Of a stretch of 64,000 bases of DNA, positions 8,413-16,099 are shown in pieces (position 1 is the first letter of the stretch; each line of letters starts with the position of its first letter). The position numbers and the translations under genes are program-made. The DNA is from UBA10649 sp963755335 (GTDB lineage: Bacteria; Actinomycetota; Actinomycetes; S36-B12): assembly GCA_963755335.1 (NCBI GenBank), contig CAVWJW010000002.1, positions 372,001 through 436,000 of the forward strand. The letters are read 5' to 3'. The notes below the pieces were generated by a model. The model saw nothing but the letters and a program-made list of their open reading frames with translations. It did not search any database and was not told the DNA's origin.

Positions 8413-9536
8413 TGCGCAGCCAGCGCCGCGCCTACGGTCTCTGGCGTGACGGCGCCGAGGGCAACCCGTCCGTCATCAGTGAGGATCACCGAGAAGAGCG
8501 TTCCGGCCAGGACCCGACCCGTGCCCCATGAGCCCTTGGTGGTGGGCAGGGCGGCGAGGAGCGCCATGGCCTGATCGGCGCCTGCAGACGATCCGTCCGT
8601 CGAACCACCCGCGAGTGCCGCCGTGGCATCGGCGGGAATCCTCGCGACGACCACCTGGCTCCAGCCGGTGCCGACGACCGTGGGCCGCGCTGCATCCGCG
8701 GGCATCGTCGCCTCGCTCGGCTTCTTGCCGTGGTCCGGCGCCGCATGCTCGGTGACTGTCGCGCCGGGTGGCGGCGAGAAGGCGAAGACGCTGGCATCGG
8801 GCGTGGCGAAGTCGACGTCGGTGAATCCGACCTCGTACGCGGGATTGGGCTGCTGTGTCGAGAAGACCTGGACGCGAAGCGGGACGTTCGTCTCGGAGTC
8901 GACGGCTACGACGACCCGGTCGACCAGGGTGTCGGACTGCTTCGGCGTCAGCACCAGCTCATAGACCGGACGGCCCGCCACCTTGTCGGTGCCGGTGGTC
9001 GAGACGGTCGTCGTGCTGTCGAGTGACGTCAGGGCGAGGTCCGCGGCCTCCTGTGGAGTGCTGGGAAGCGTCACCCCGTCGGGCAGTGCTGGGGGGGTCA
9101 TCGAAGCGTCGTGCTGCGGGAGCACATAGTGATCGGCCGTTGCGGCATCGCTCGACCACTTCCAGACGTCCTGACCGCTGCGAACGATGTCGGTCTCCGA
9201 GGCGTTGCCGAGCAGCGACAGGCGGGCCTGGCCCGAGCCGTCCGACCAGACGCGCAGCGTGTGGGTGCCGCTGACCAGTGCGGTGAGGTCGGCTCGCGGA
9301 GCCATCCCGGTCGGCAGCGTCGGCAGGCCGAGGTCGGCCGTCGCGACGACGGTGCCGGACACGGCCGTGGCGTTCGGGGACTGCAGTGCGACGAGCAGCT
9401 CCTGGGGCGTCTTGGGCGGCAGGCCGGCGTCGGCGGAAGCGACGACGGTGCCGACAGTCGTTCCGGCGAGGATGAGGGCACCGGCCGCGACCGGCACCGC
9501 CCAGCGCAGTCGAGGACGGCGGTCGAAGATGCTCAT
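8409..9536 (-). CDS. LolA-like / sigma-regulator-like exported protein
   Basis: A 375-residue exported protein. After MSIFDRRPRLRW there is one signal or anchor segment (AVPVAAGALILAGTTVGTVVASADA), then a beta-rich region of the LolA/LppX fold kind (SDGSGQARLSLLGNASETDIVRSGQDVWKWSSD, and VAGRPVYELVLTPK followed by DRVVVAVDSETNVPLRVQVF). Actinobacterial proteins of this type are often labelled outer-membrane lipoprotein carrier-like, but there is no Lol pathway here, so a role in envelope lipid or lipoprotein handling is only inferred. ATG 9536 was preferred over an in-frame ATG at 9584 because it directly precedes the charged and hydrophobic leader. It overlaps the ABC ATPase gene by four bases. 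Confidence 0.8.
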   Translation of the reverse strand: MSIFDRRPRLRWAVPVAAGALILAGTTVGTVVASADAGLPPKTPQELLVALQSPNATAVSGTVVATADLGLPTLPTGMAPRADLTALVSGTHTLRVWSDGSGQARLSLLGNASETDIVRSGQDVWKWSSDAATADHYVLPQHDASMTPPALPDGVTLPSTPQEAADLALTSLDSTTTVSTTGTDKVAGRPVYELVLTPKQSDTLVDRVVVAVDSETNVPLRVQVFSTQQPNPAYEVGFTDVDFATPDASVFAFSPPPGATVTEHAAPDHGKKPSEATMPADAARPTVVGTGWSQVVVARIPADATAALAGGSTDGSSAGADQAMALLAALPTTKGSWGTGRVLAGTLFSVILTDDGRVALGAVTPETVGAALAAQ

Positions 9537-9588
9537 TGGTCCATGATGCGCCCACCGGCGCGGAAAGGCGACACCGGTCCGCACCCGC

Positions 9589-10059
9589 TCACGCTGGTAC
9601 CGACGATCGCTCCGCCGAATCGACCCGATCGACGAGCCTGGTCAGCAGGGCCCTGACGTCGACGTACTCGTCGACCGAGCCGGCCAGGCACTGCCCGATC
9701 ACCTTCGGCACCTCCCGGGCCCGCTCGCGCAGCGCGCGGCCCGCACCGGTCAAGGAGATCTCCACCGATCGCTCATCGACGCTGCTTCGCGCTCGCGCGA
9801 TCAGGCCGGCCGTCTCCAGCCGCTTGAGCAGCGGAGAGAGCGTGCCGCTGTCGAGACTCAATCGCTCCCCGATGCGGTGCACGCTGAGCCCGTCCTCCTC
9901 CCACAGCACCAGCATCACCAGGTACTGCGGATACGTCAGTCCCAGCGACTGGAGCACGGGCCGGTACAGGTCGGTGATGCCGCGATGCAGGCGGTACACG
10001 AGGAAGCACAGCTGGTTGTCGAGCAGCAGCGCCTGGTCGGCCGCGGCGTTCCCGGTCAT
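9589..10059 (-). CDS. MarR-family, OhrR-like redox regulator
   Basis: A 156-residue winged-helix regulator. The N-terminus (LLLDNQLCFLVYRLHRGITDLYRP) carries a Cys at the position of the peroxide-sensing Cys of OhrR, within the family-typical LDNQLCFxxY context. The DNA-binding part is GLTYPQYLVMLVLWEEDGL, GERLSLDSGTLSPLLKRLE and the wing RSSVDERSVEISLT. The start ATG overlaps the stop of the glutathione peroxidase gene (ATGA), so peroxidase and sensor are translationally coupled. This suggests an autoregulated organic-peroxide response: oxidation of the Cys would release the operator at 10545-10565. The next gene (LolA-like) begins 52 bp downstream and may be read through. Confidence 0.9.
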   Translation of the reverse strand: MTGNAAADQALLLDNQLCFLVYRLHRGITDLYRPVLQSLGLTYPQYLVMLVLWEEDGLSVHRIGERLSLDSGTLSPLLKRLETAGLIARARSSVDERSVEISLTGAGRALRERAREVPKVIGQCLAGSVDEYVDVRALLTRLVDRVDSAERSSVPA

Positions 10060-10550
10060 GCCGATTCGAGCAGGGCCGCGATGTCGGGCTCGAGGTCCTC
10101 GGGCGACGTCTTGGGCGCGTAACGCTTCACGGTCGTGCCGTCGGGACCCACGAGGAACTTGGTGAAGTTCCACTTGACCGAGGATCCGAGCAGCCCGCCG
10201 GCGCGGCCCTTGAGGAACTCGAACACCGGGCTGGTGTTCTTGCCGTTCACGTCCACCTTCTGGGACAGCGGGAACGTCACTCCGTAGTTGACCTTGCAGA
10301 ACTCGTCGATCTGGGCGTCGTCACCTGGCTCCTGGTGCGCGAACTGATCGCACGGGAAGCCGAGGACGACCAGGCCCTGGTCCTTGAACTCCTCGTGCAG
10401 CTTCTGCAGTCCGTCGTACTGCGGGGTGAAGCCGCACTTGCTGGCCGTGTTGACGATCAGCACGGGCTGGCCGGCGTAGTCGCCGAGGGAGACCTCCTCA
10501 CCGCGGTTGTTGGTGAAGGACAGGTCGTGGAGGCTATTTATATTGGACAC
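10056..10550 (-). CDS. Glutathione/thioredoxin peroxidase family protein
   Basis: A thiol peroxidase of about 164 residues that reduces hydroperoxides in the cytoplasm. The peroxidatic Cys lies in NTASKCGFTPQYDGLQ, the probable resolving Cys in LGFPCDQF, and the catalytic tetrad Gln and Trp/Asn in FPCDQF and KWNFTKFLV. The start is taken as GTG 10550, giving VSNINSLHDLSF; no ATG lies nearby, and an upstream ATG at 10634 would add unsupported sequence. A purine-rich AAGAAGG lies 13 bases upstream, a long spacing. An inverted repeat overlaps the start region. As in most actinobacteria the thiol donor is probably thioredoxin rather than glutathione (family knowledge). Confidence 0.9.
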   Translation of the reverse strand: MSNINSLHDLSFTNNRGEEVSLGDYAGQPVLIVNTASKCGFTPQYDGLQKLHEEFKDQGLVVLGFPCDQFAHQEPGDDAQIDEFCKVNYGVTFPLSQKVDVNGKNTSPVFEFLKGRAGGLLGSSVKWNFTKFLVGPDGTTVKRYAPKTSPEDLEPDIAALLESA

Positions 10551-10565
10551 AACTGAATTGTGTCC
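10545..10565 (-). promoter_or_regulatory. Probable OhrR/MarR operator
   Basis: The perfect 8-bp inverted repeat GGACACAA / TTGTGTCC is separated by five bases (CTGAA) and overlaps the GTG start of the peroxidase gene. The core CAACTGAATTG resembles the CAATT-x-AATTG type site known for OhrR regulators, and the regulator gene is the second gene of the operon it would control. Confidence 0.6.
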
Positions 10566-10678
10566 TTCTTTTCTCGCTCCGTCAAACCGAGGACCGCCGC
10601 GAATGCCGATAGTCACGAAAACGAAACACGGCACCCCTAGGGTCCGGACAACATCAGGGTCACTCAGGGAGGAAGCAG

Positions 10679-12229
10679 ATGGCGGACACGCACGTCCACA
10701 TGCCGTACGAGGTCACCGAGGCCGAGCTCGTCGAGAAGGCCAAGCTCAAGAAGCACTTCGGCCGGTTCGACATCCTGTTCTTCCTCATCTGCACGCTCGT
10801 CGGCGTCGACACCATCGGCACGGTCGCGTCGAACGGCGCCCAGGCCTTCACCTGGCTGATGCTCATGGCGGCCGTCTTCTTCATCCCGTCCGCGCTGCTC
10901 TTCGCCGAACTCGGGACGGCCTTCCCTGAGGAGGGCGGCCCCTACGTCTGGGTCCGGCTCGCCTTCGGACGACTGGCCGGGGCGATCAACAACTTCCTCT
11001 ACTGGGTCACCAACCCGGTGTGGCTCGGCGGAACACTGGCCGTCAGCGCCGCTGCCGTCTTCGCCACGTTCTTCACGTCGGACGCGAACCTCAACTCGTG
11101 GCAGTTCTACGCCTTCACGCTCCTGTTCGTGTGGGTCGGCGTGCTCGCTGCGATCCTGTCGTTCAAGGTCGGCAAGTGGATCCCGACGTTGGGCGCCTAC
11201 TCGCGCTTCCTGCTGCTGGGCTTCTTCAGCATCTCGGTCGTGGTCTACGCGATCCAGAACGGCGTGCACGGCTTCGGCTTCTCGGACTTCTCGCCGACCT
11301 TCGCCGGGGCGGTCTTCCTCGTGCCCGTCCTCATCTTCCAGTTCGTCGGCTTCGAGCTGCCCAGCAGCGCGGGCGACGAGATGAAGAACCCGCAGCGTGA
11401 CGTGCCCTGGGCGATCTTCGGCAGCGCGACGGCGACGATCCTGCTGTACGGCGTGCCGATCCTCGGGATCCTGCTCGTCCTGCCGACCGACCAGGTCACC
11501 AACCTCGGCGGCTTCATCGACGCGATCAAGTCGGTCTTCACCGTGTACGGCGGCAGCATCGACGCGGACGGGGTGGCCACGCTCTCGGGCATCGGCCTCA
11601 TCCTCGGTGACCTCGCCGCGATCATGTTCATCCTCGCCCTGCTGTCGTCCGGCGTGGCCTGGATCATGGGCTCGGACCGTGCACTCGCCGTGTCGGGCTT
11701 CGACGGCGCCGCACCGCGCTACCTCGGCGTCATCTCCGCACGGTTCGGCACGCCCGTGCGAGTCAACGTGTTCAGCGGCATCCTGTCGACGCTCGTGCTG
11801 GTCGGAGCGCACGAGATCACCGGCGGCAATGCGGAGAAGCTGTTCACCACCGTGCTCGGGCTGGCCATCTCCACGACTCTGGTGAGCTACATCGGCATCT
11901 TCCCCGCGCTGGCTGTCCTGCGGCGGAAGATCCCCGGCGTGAAGCGGCCGTACCGCGCGCCGATGGCGACGTTCCTGTCGATCTGGCTGACCGTGCTGAT
12001 CCTGTTCGCCAGCATCCAGCTGTTCGTTCCCGGCTTCGGGGTCGACTGGTTCGGCGACGACTTCCGGCCGTCCGCGTGGGGCGCCGACGAGCGGTGGCAG
12101 TACCTGCTGACCGAGCTGGTGCCGCTCAGCATCTTCATCCTCTGCGGGGTGCTGTTCTGGGTGTCCGGCCGCAAGACGCGGATGGACCTCGCCACCCAGG
12201 CGGAGATCGACGCAGCGCCGATCGCCTAG
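10679..12229 (+). CDS. APC-superfamily amino acid permease
   Basis: A 516-residue transporter with about 12 hydrophobic helices, family-typical for proton-coupled amino acid or polyamine uptake. TM1 contains the unwound-helix region (FFLICTLVGVDTIGTVASNGAQAF), which aligns with the substrate-binding GxG-like element of APC permeases. The loop FELPSSAGDEMKNPQRDVPWAI matches the conserved E-x-K-NP-R-(D/N)-[VI]P-x-AI signature after TM6. A good ribosome site (GGGAGGA) precedes ATG 10679. The gene is monocistronic, being divergent from the peroxidase operon and followed by a strong hairpin. Exact substrate is unknown. Confidence 0.9.
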   Translation: MADTHVHMPYEVTEAELVEKAKLKKHFGRFDILFFLICTLVGVDTIGTVASNGAQAFTWLMLMAAVFFIPSALLFAELGTAFPEEGGPYVWVRLAFGRLAGAINNFLYWVTNPVWLGGTLAVSAAAVFATFFTSDANLNSWQFYAFTLLFVWVGVLAAILSFKVGKWIPTLGAYSRFLLLGFFSISVVVYAIQNGVHGFGFSDFSPTFAGAVFLVPVLIFQFVGFELPSSAGDEMKNPQRDVPWAIFGSATATILLYGVPILGILLVLPTDQVTNLGGFIDAIKSVFTVYGGSIDADGVATLSGIGLILGDLAAIMFILALLSSGVAWIMGSDRALAVSGFDGAAPRYLGVISARFGTPVRVNVFSGILSTLVLVGAHEITGGNAEKLFTTVLGLAISTTLVSYIGIFPALAVLRRKIPGVKRPYRAPMATFLSIWLTVLILFASIQLFVPGFGVDWFGDDFRPSAWGADERWQYLLTELVPLSIFILCGVLFWVSGRKTRMDLATQAEIDAAPIA

Positions 12230-12242
12230 CGACGACAACCGA

Positions 12243-12274
12243 ACGAGGGGGCGGCCAGCCGGCCGCCCCCTCGT
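12243..12274. terminator. Strong 14-bp hairpin, probable bidirectional terminator
   Basis: A perfect 14-bp inverted repeat (ACGAGGGGGCGGCC / GGCCGCCCCCTCGT) with an AGCC loop sits 13 bp after the permease stop and 19 bp from the stop of the convergent DUF1269 gene. Position between two convergent genes supports termination in both directions. There is no T-tract, as is common in high-GC bacteria. Confidence 0.8.
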
Positions 12275-12293
12275 CGTCGATCAGCGTGCTGCG

Positions 12294-12899
12294 TCAGGCC
12301 TTGTCGCCCTCGGCCTCGGCCTTGGACTCTGCCTCGGCCTCCTTGGCGGCGGCCTTCATCTCCTCGGCAGCGACCTTGTCGACGGCCTTCGCCACAACGC
12401 GGTCGGCCTTGTCGAGCGCCTTCTGGATCTCCACGACGCTCGGGTCGGAGACCAGCGCGATGATGCCGGAGTGACCGGGCTCGATCGCGTCCTGCAGCTC
12501 GTCGGCGAGCTCCTTCTTGTGGTGACGCTCGACGAGCGCACCGCTGGCGGCACCGGCCGCGCCCAGCACGACGGCGCTGGCGAGGATCGACGGCGGGAAG
12601 ATCACGCCGAGCACGACGCCGCCCACAACGCCCCAGCCGAGGCCGCGACGGGTGGTGTGATCGGTGACCTTCTGGATCTCGAGCTGGCCGTCGTCATTCC
12701 TCTTGACGACGACGACGCCCTCGATCTCGACGGTGCGGCCGTCCTCGAGGGACTTGAGCAGCTCGTACGCCTGCCACGCGATCTCGGTGTCGTTGAAGTC
12801 GGCCACGATCAGCGTGTAGGCGCCATCGCTGATGGCTGCTGCGTCGATGGTCAGCTCAGCGTCGTCCTGCGCGCCGGCCGGGGTGGTCTGGTCTGACAT
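12294..12899 (-). CDS. DUF1269-type membrane-associated protein
   Basis: A protein of about 201 residues. The N-terminal half (VADFNDTEIAWQAYELLKSLEDGRTVEIEGVVVVKRNDDGQ) followed by a glycine-rich hydrophobic hairpin (GWGVVGGVVLGVIFPPSIL, VVLGAAGAASGAL) is the pattern of DUF1269 proteins. The last 50 residues are an Ala/Glu/Lys-rich helix. ATG 12899 follows a clear AAGGAGCA ribosome site. Members are often stress-associated; no biochemical role is established. It converges with the APC permease. Confidence 0.8.
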   Translation of the reverse strand: MSDQTTPAGAQDDAELTIDAAAISDGAYTLIVADFNDTEIAWQAYELLKSLEDGRTVEIEGVVVVKRNDDGQLEIQKVTDHTTRRGLGWGVVGGVVLGVIFPPSILASAVVLGAAGAASGALVERHHKKELADELQDAIEPGHSGIIALVSDPSVVEIQKALDKADRVVAKAVDKVAAEEMKAAAKEAEAESKAEAEGDKA

Positions 12900-12977
12900 G
12901 TACTGCTCCTTGAGAGGGGTGGATCGGTTGATGGTGGCTGGACAAGCGTCCGCCACCCCCTCAGCCTACGGAGGCAA

Positions 12978-13442
12978 CTACTTCTTCGAGTAGGTGAGGA
13001 CCTGATCGGCTCCGGTGAACAGGCCGAGCTGACCCGCGCTCACCGCGTACCCGGTGACCTTCTGGAGGGTGGCGAGGTACTCGGACTCGGCCTTCATCTT
13101 CGCCGGGTCGCCCGCCATCATCGTGGAGATGATCGGGCCTAGCTTGATCCGTCCGTCCGTGTGCGCGGCATAGGTGGCGCTGTAGGAGTTGACCCCGCTG
13201 TCGCCCCTGGCCTGGTTGGACGTGAACTCGAGCGTGATCCCGCTGTCCACCAGGGGCGCGGTCGTCGACGACGTCGCTCGGAGGAGCCACGCGGTTCCGC
13301 TGAGCTCGGCCCCACCGGTGGGCTGGGGCGAGCCGGGCGCGACGGCGCTGGCTCCCGTCGCTGAGGATCCCCCTCCACAGGCTGCCAGCACGGGCACCAG
13401 GAGGACGGCGGCGGCGAACCGCATCACCTTGGCCGTCGTCAT
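12978..13442 (-). CDS. META-domain lipoprotein
   Basis: A 154-residue secreted lipoprotein. The signal peptide ends in a lipobox (LLVPVLAAC, Cys at about residue 21), followed by a Gly/Ser/Ala/Pro linker. The rest (LSGTAWLLRATSS, ITLEFTSNQARGDSGVNSYSATY, IISTMMAGDPAKMKAESEYL) matches the META/HslJ-type fold, including the characteristic G-x-x-G-x-N-x-Y turn. The family is linked to envelope stress and heat-shock proteins such as HslJ; the function here is not known. It is divergent from the DUF2568 protein. Confidence 0.8.
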   Translation of the reverse strand: MTTAKVMRFAAAVLLVPVLAACGGGSSATGASAVAPGSPQPTGGAELSGTAWLLRATSSTTAPLVDSGITLEFTSNQARGDSGVNSYSATYAAHTDGRIKLGPIISTMMAGDPAKMKAESEYLATLQKVTGYAVSAGQLGLFTGADQVLTYSKK

Positions 13443-13475
13443 GGCTGCCACCCTAGGGTCTGGCAGGCTGTTCGC

Positions 13476-13847
13476 ATGACCGCGGTCTTGCTCGCCCTCC
13501 GCTTCGTCGTCGAACTCTGCCTGCTCGCAGCCTTCGCCGTGATCGGCTGGGGTGCGGTCGCCAATCACGCCATCGGCATCGTCGTCGGACTGCTCCTGGC
13601 GCTGGTCGTGGCGCTGATCTGGGGAATGCTCCTGTCGCCTCGCCGCAAGCTCGACCTGCCCGTCGGGGTGCGCGTCGCGCTCGAGCTGGTGCTGTTCGGC
13701 GCGGCAGCCCTCGGCCTGGTGGCCGCCGGGCACGCACCGTGGGGAATCGCGCTGATCGTCGCCGAGGTGCTCGTGCTGGTGGCGCTGGCTCTGCGCGGCC
13801 TGCCTCCTGGCAGTGACGTCAGCGAACAGCTTCTGCCGCGCACCTAG
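13476..13847 (+). CDS. YrdB/DUF2568-type four-helix membrane protein
   Basis: A 123-residue integral membrane protein with four hydrophobic helices: LALRFVVELCLLAAFAVIGW, IGIVVGLLLALVVALIWGML, ALELVLFGAAALGLVAAG and IALIVAEVLVLVALAL. The loop LSPRRKLDLPVGVRVALELVLFG is typical of the YrdB (DUF2568) family. Function is unknown. Its stop codon overlaps the stop of the next gene, which is convergent, by four bases. Confidence 0.8.
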   Translation: MTAVLLALRFVVELCLLAAFAVIGWGAVANHAIGIVVGLLLALVVALIWGMLLSPRRKLDLPVGVRVALELVLFGAAALGLVAAGHAPWGIALIVAEVLVLVALALRGLPPGSDVSEQLLPRT

Positions 13848-14122
13848 GCGGTTGCCGACTCCCAGCCCCAGTCCGGGAGGGACCAGGTGGCCGAGCGAGC
13901 GCGATCGCGGATCTCACTCCTCTGACGAGCCTGGAAGGCGTAGGCGACGTCGATCCAACCGGTGACGCGGTGGGCGTTGTCGACGTCGGGGTTCGCGTCC
14001 TCCCACGCCCGGATCCACGCCAGCAGCTCCGAGCGCTCCTGGGCGTCGAGCACCCGGTCGAACATGTGGTCGACCAGTGTCTCGAGGTGTGCCGGGAGCC
14101 CGACTCGTTGCGCCACGGCCAC
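13844..14122 (-). CDS. Small acidic helical protein of unknown function
   Basis: A 92-residue soluble protein beginning MAVAQRVGLPAHLETLVDHMF. It is predicted mostly helical and Trp-rich (LLAWIRAWEDANPDV, VTGWIDVAYAFQARQR, WSLPDWGWES). No signal peptide or membrane segment is visible. It is not recognised with confidence. It converges with the DUF2568 gene by a four-base overlap and lies just downstream of the LacI gene, so it may be the end of that transcript. Confidence 0.6.
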   Translation of the reverse strand: MAVAQRVGLPAHLETLVDHMFDRVLDAQERSELLAWIRAWEDANPDVDNAHRVTGWIDVAYAFQARQRSEIRDRARSATWSLPDWGWESATA

Positions 14123-14148
14123 ATCCTTGCAGGGGGTGCGCCCCTCCG

Positions 14149-15205
14149 CTACCCCGGATGCGGAGGGGCGGTGCTGGCCCTGATGACCAGTTCGGCCGCG
14201 ATGCGCGGGGACTTCACCGGACGTCCTTCGAGCGACGCCAGAACCAGGCGAGCCGACTGGACACCCTGCTCGAAAAGGGACTGCGCCACGGTGGTGAGCG
14301 GCGGCCTGGCGCGGGACGCATCGGCGATGTCATCGAAGCCAACTACGGACAGCTGCCGGGGAACGGCAATGCCTGCCTGCCGAGCCCCCTCGAGCACGCC
14401 CAGGGCCAGGACATCCGTCGCAGCGAAGATGGCGGTCGGCCGGCTGCGAAGGTCGCCGGCGAGCAGCTCGGCCGTCGCCTGCACGCCGCAGGCATGCGTG
14501 TTCTCGTCGGCGACCCGGACGTGCACGTCGGGAATCGGCGACCCCGGCCTTGGCGAGCTCGTGCACGAAGCCCTCGATCCTCGACCGCAGTCCGATGCGC
14601 GGCGCACCCCGACGGCCCCCAGCAGAGGAGGCCTGCCGACCAGGGCGGGAGATGATGCCGAATCTTCGATGGCCGAGCCCGAGCAGGTGCTGGGCCACCT
14701 GCACCCCGGCTGCTCGATTGTCGACGCCGACGAACGGCACTCCCGGCAGCCGAGGGCTGCCCGCAGTGACGATCGGGAGCTGGCGACTGGTCACCGCGCC
14801 GACGGTCGGGTCGTCCTCGTCCATCGCGCACAGGATGAACGCGTCGACGATGGCACCGCGCACCAGCGACCCATCGAGGTCCGCCTCGCCTGGAACCATC
14901 AGCATCGCGCAGCCGGCTGAGCCGAGCTCGGTGGAGACGCCTCGCAGGAACTCCACCAGCCCGGGATCGGTGAATGCGAACGCCAGGCCCTCGCTCAGCA
15001 GCACGCCGACAGCACCCGACCGGCCGCGCCGCAGCGACCGCCCTGCGGGGTCCGGGCCCGGATAGCCGAGCTCGCGGGCCGCGGCAAGCACCTTCTCCCG
15101 CGTGGCCGCGGACAGCTGGTCGGGCCGGTTGTAGGCGTTGGACACCGTCATCCGCGAGACGCCGGCCGCCTTCGCCACCGTGTCGAGGGTCGGACGATCG
15201 GTCAC
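14149..15205 (-). CDS. LacI-family transcriptional regulator (frame interrupted)
   Basis: A sugar-responsive repressor type protein of about 350 residues. The N-terminal helix-turn-helix is TLDTVAKAAGVSRMTVSNAY, followed by LSAATREKVLAAARELGYP. The periplasmic-binding-like effector domain begins at SGAVGVLLSEG. The frame changes near 14540 (after KAGVAD), and the C-terminal half continues in another frame (PDVHVRVADENTH, then RPTAIFAATDVLALGVLEGA and VVGFDDIADA). Dropping one T at the junction gives KAGVADPDVHVRV, so a sequencing insertion is the likeliest cause. GTG 15205 follows an AAGGGAG ribosome site. It is divergent from the PQ-loop transporter, with a LacI-type operator candidate between them. 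Confidence 0.85.
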
Positions 15206-15247
15206 GGGACTCCCTTCGACCACGATTTGAACTCCCCGCAGCGTAGT

Positions 15248-15259
15248 TGTATCGTTACA
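15248..15259. promoter_or_regulatory. Candidate LacI-family operator
   Basis: TGTATCGTTACA is a near-palindrome (TGTA and TACA arms around a central CG), the typical shape of LacI/GalR-family sites. It lies between the divergent regulator and transporter genes, where it could control both. Confidence 0.5.
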
Positions 15260-15294
15260 GTCTGTATCCATAAAGAACGTGAATCGAGCTCATC

Positions 15295-15936
15295 GTGCTT
15301 CTCCAGTCCCTTGCCCAGCCGGTCGCCTACGTCGGCGCCGCCCTGGGTGTCGCCATGGTCATCCCCCAGCTGGCCCGCACCGTCCGGCACCCGAACCTGC
15401 CCGGCGTCAGTGCGATGTCGTGGGGCCTCCTGGCCCTGGGCAGCCTCATGTGGTTCGGCTACGGCATCCGCACGACAGCCATCCCGCAGCTCCCCGGCAA
15501 CGTCTTCCTCATGTCGGGAGCCGTGGCCGTGGTGATGCTCGTCCCGAGCGCGCTCTCCCGCCGCAAGCGGGCACTGGCCATGGGCTCGGCGGCCAGCGTC
15601 CTCGTCGCGCTCGCCATCGTGCTGCCTCCGCAGACCGTCGGCTACGTCGCGTTCAGCATCAGCCTGTGCTCGGCCTGGCCACAGCTCATCGAGTCGTTCT
15701 CGAACTGGCGGTCAGGAGTCGTCTCCGGTGTCTCGCTGACCATGATGTCGGTCCGGCTGACCAGCATCCTGTGCTGGATCTCCTATGCCGTGCTCGCCTC
15801 CGACCGTCCCGTGATCATCTCCGCCACCTTCGGCCTGATGTCCACCTTGGCCGTCCTGGGCATGGAGGCGTCACTGCGCCTCGGCCAGGAGCGGGCCCTC
15901 CTCGCCGCGCCCGAGCTTGAGCTCGAACGAGCCTGA
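15295..15936 (+). CDS. PQ-loop (SWEET/SemiSWEET-like) membrane transporter
   Basis: A 213-residue protein with about six to seven helices and two PQ-loop repeats. The first reads VAMVIPQLARTVRHPNLPGV and the second SLCSAWPQLIESFSNWRSGV, each followed by a small-residue helix. Bacterial SemiSWEETs carry one repeat per chain and act as dimers, so a two-repeat chain could work as a monomer (family knowledge). Sugar transport is inferred from the fold and from the adjacent LacI regulator. The start is GTG 15295 with only a weak ribosome site. The 163-bp gap to ppsA holds no recognised gene. Confidence 0.75.
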   Translation: MLLQSLAQPVAYVGAALGVAMVIPQLARTVRHPNLPGVSAMSWGLLALGSLMWFGYGIRTTAIPQLPGNVFLMSGAVAVVMLVPSALSRRKRALAMGSAASVLVALAIVLPPQTVGYVAFSISLCSAWPQLIESFSNWRSGVVSGVSLTMMSVRLTSILCWISYAVLASDRPVIISATFGLMSTLAVLGMEASLRLGQERALLAAPELELERA

Positions 15937-16099
15937 TCGACGGGTCACCACCGCTCTGGCCGGCCAATAGCCGCCACCACCCGGCTGCGGTTGCAACCCC
16001 GACCCCGCCGCGCTGCACTGGAGATGCACCGAGCGCGGAGCGGCGGCATGAGTTCGGATGACGTTCCCTCGGGCGCTGAGGTCGAAGGACGTGATCAGC

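Noticed and set aside
10664..12238. 524-codon minus-strand open frame opposite the APC permease
   Set aside because: The plus-strand gene has transporter helices, the APC signature and a ribosome site; the minus frame is Glu/Asp/Arg-rich shadow.
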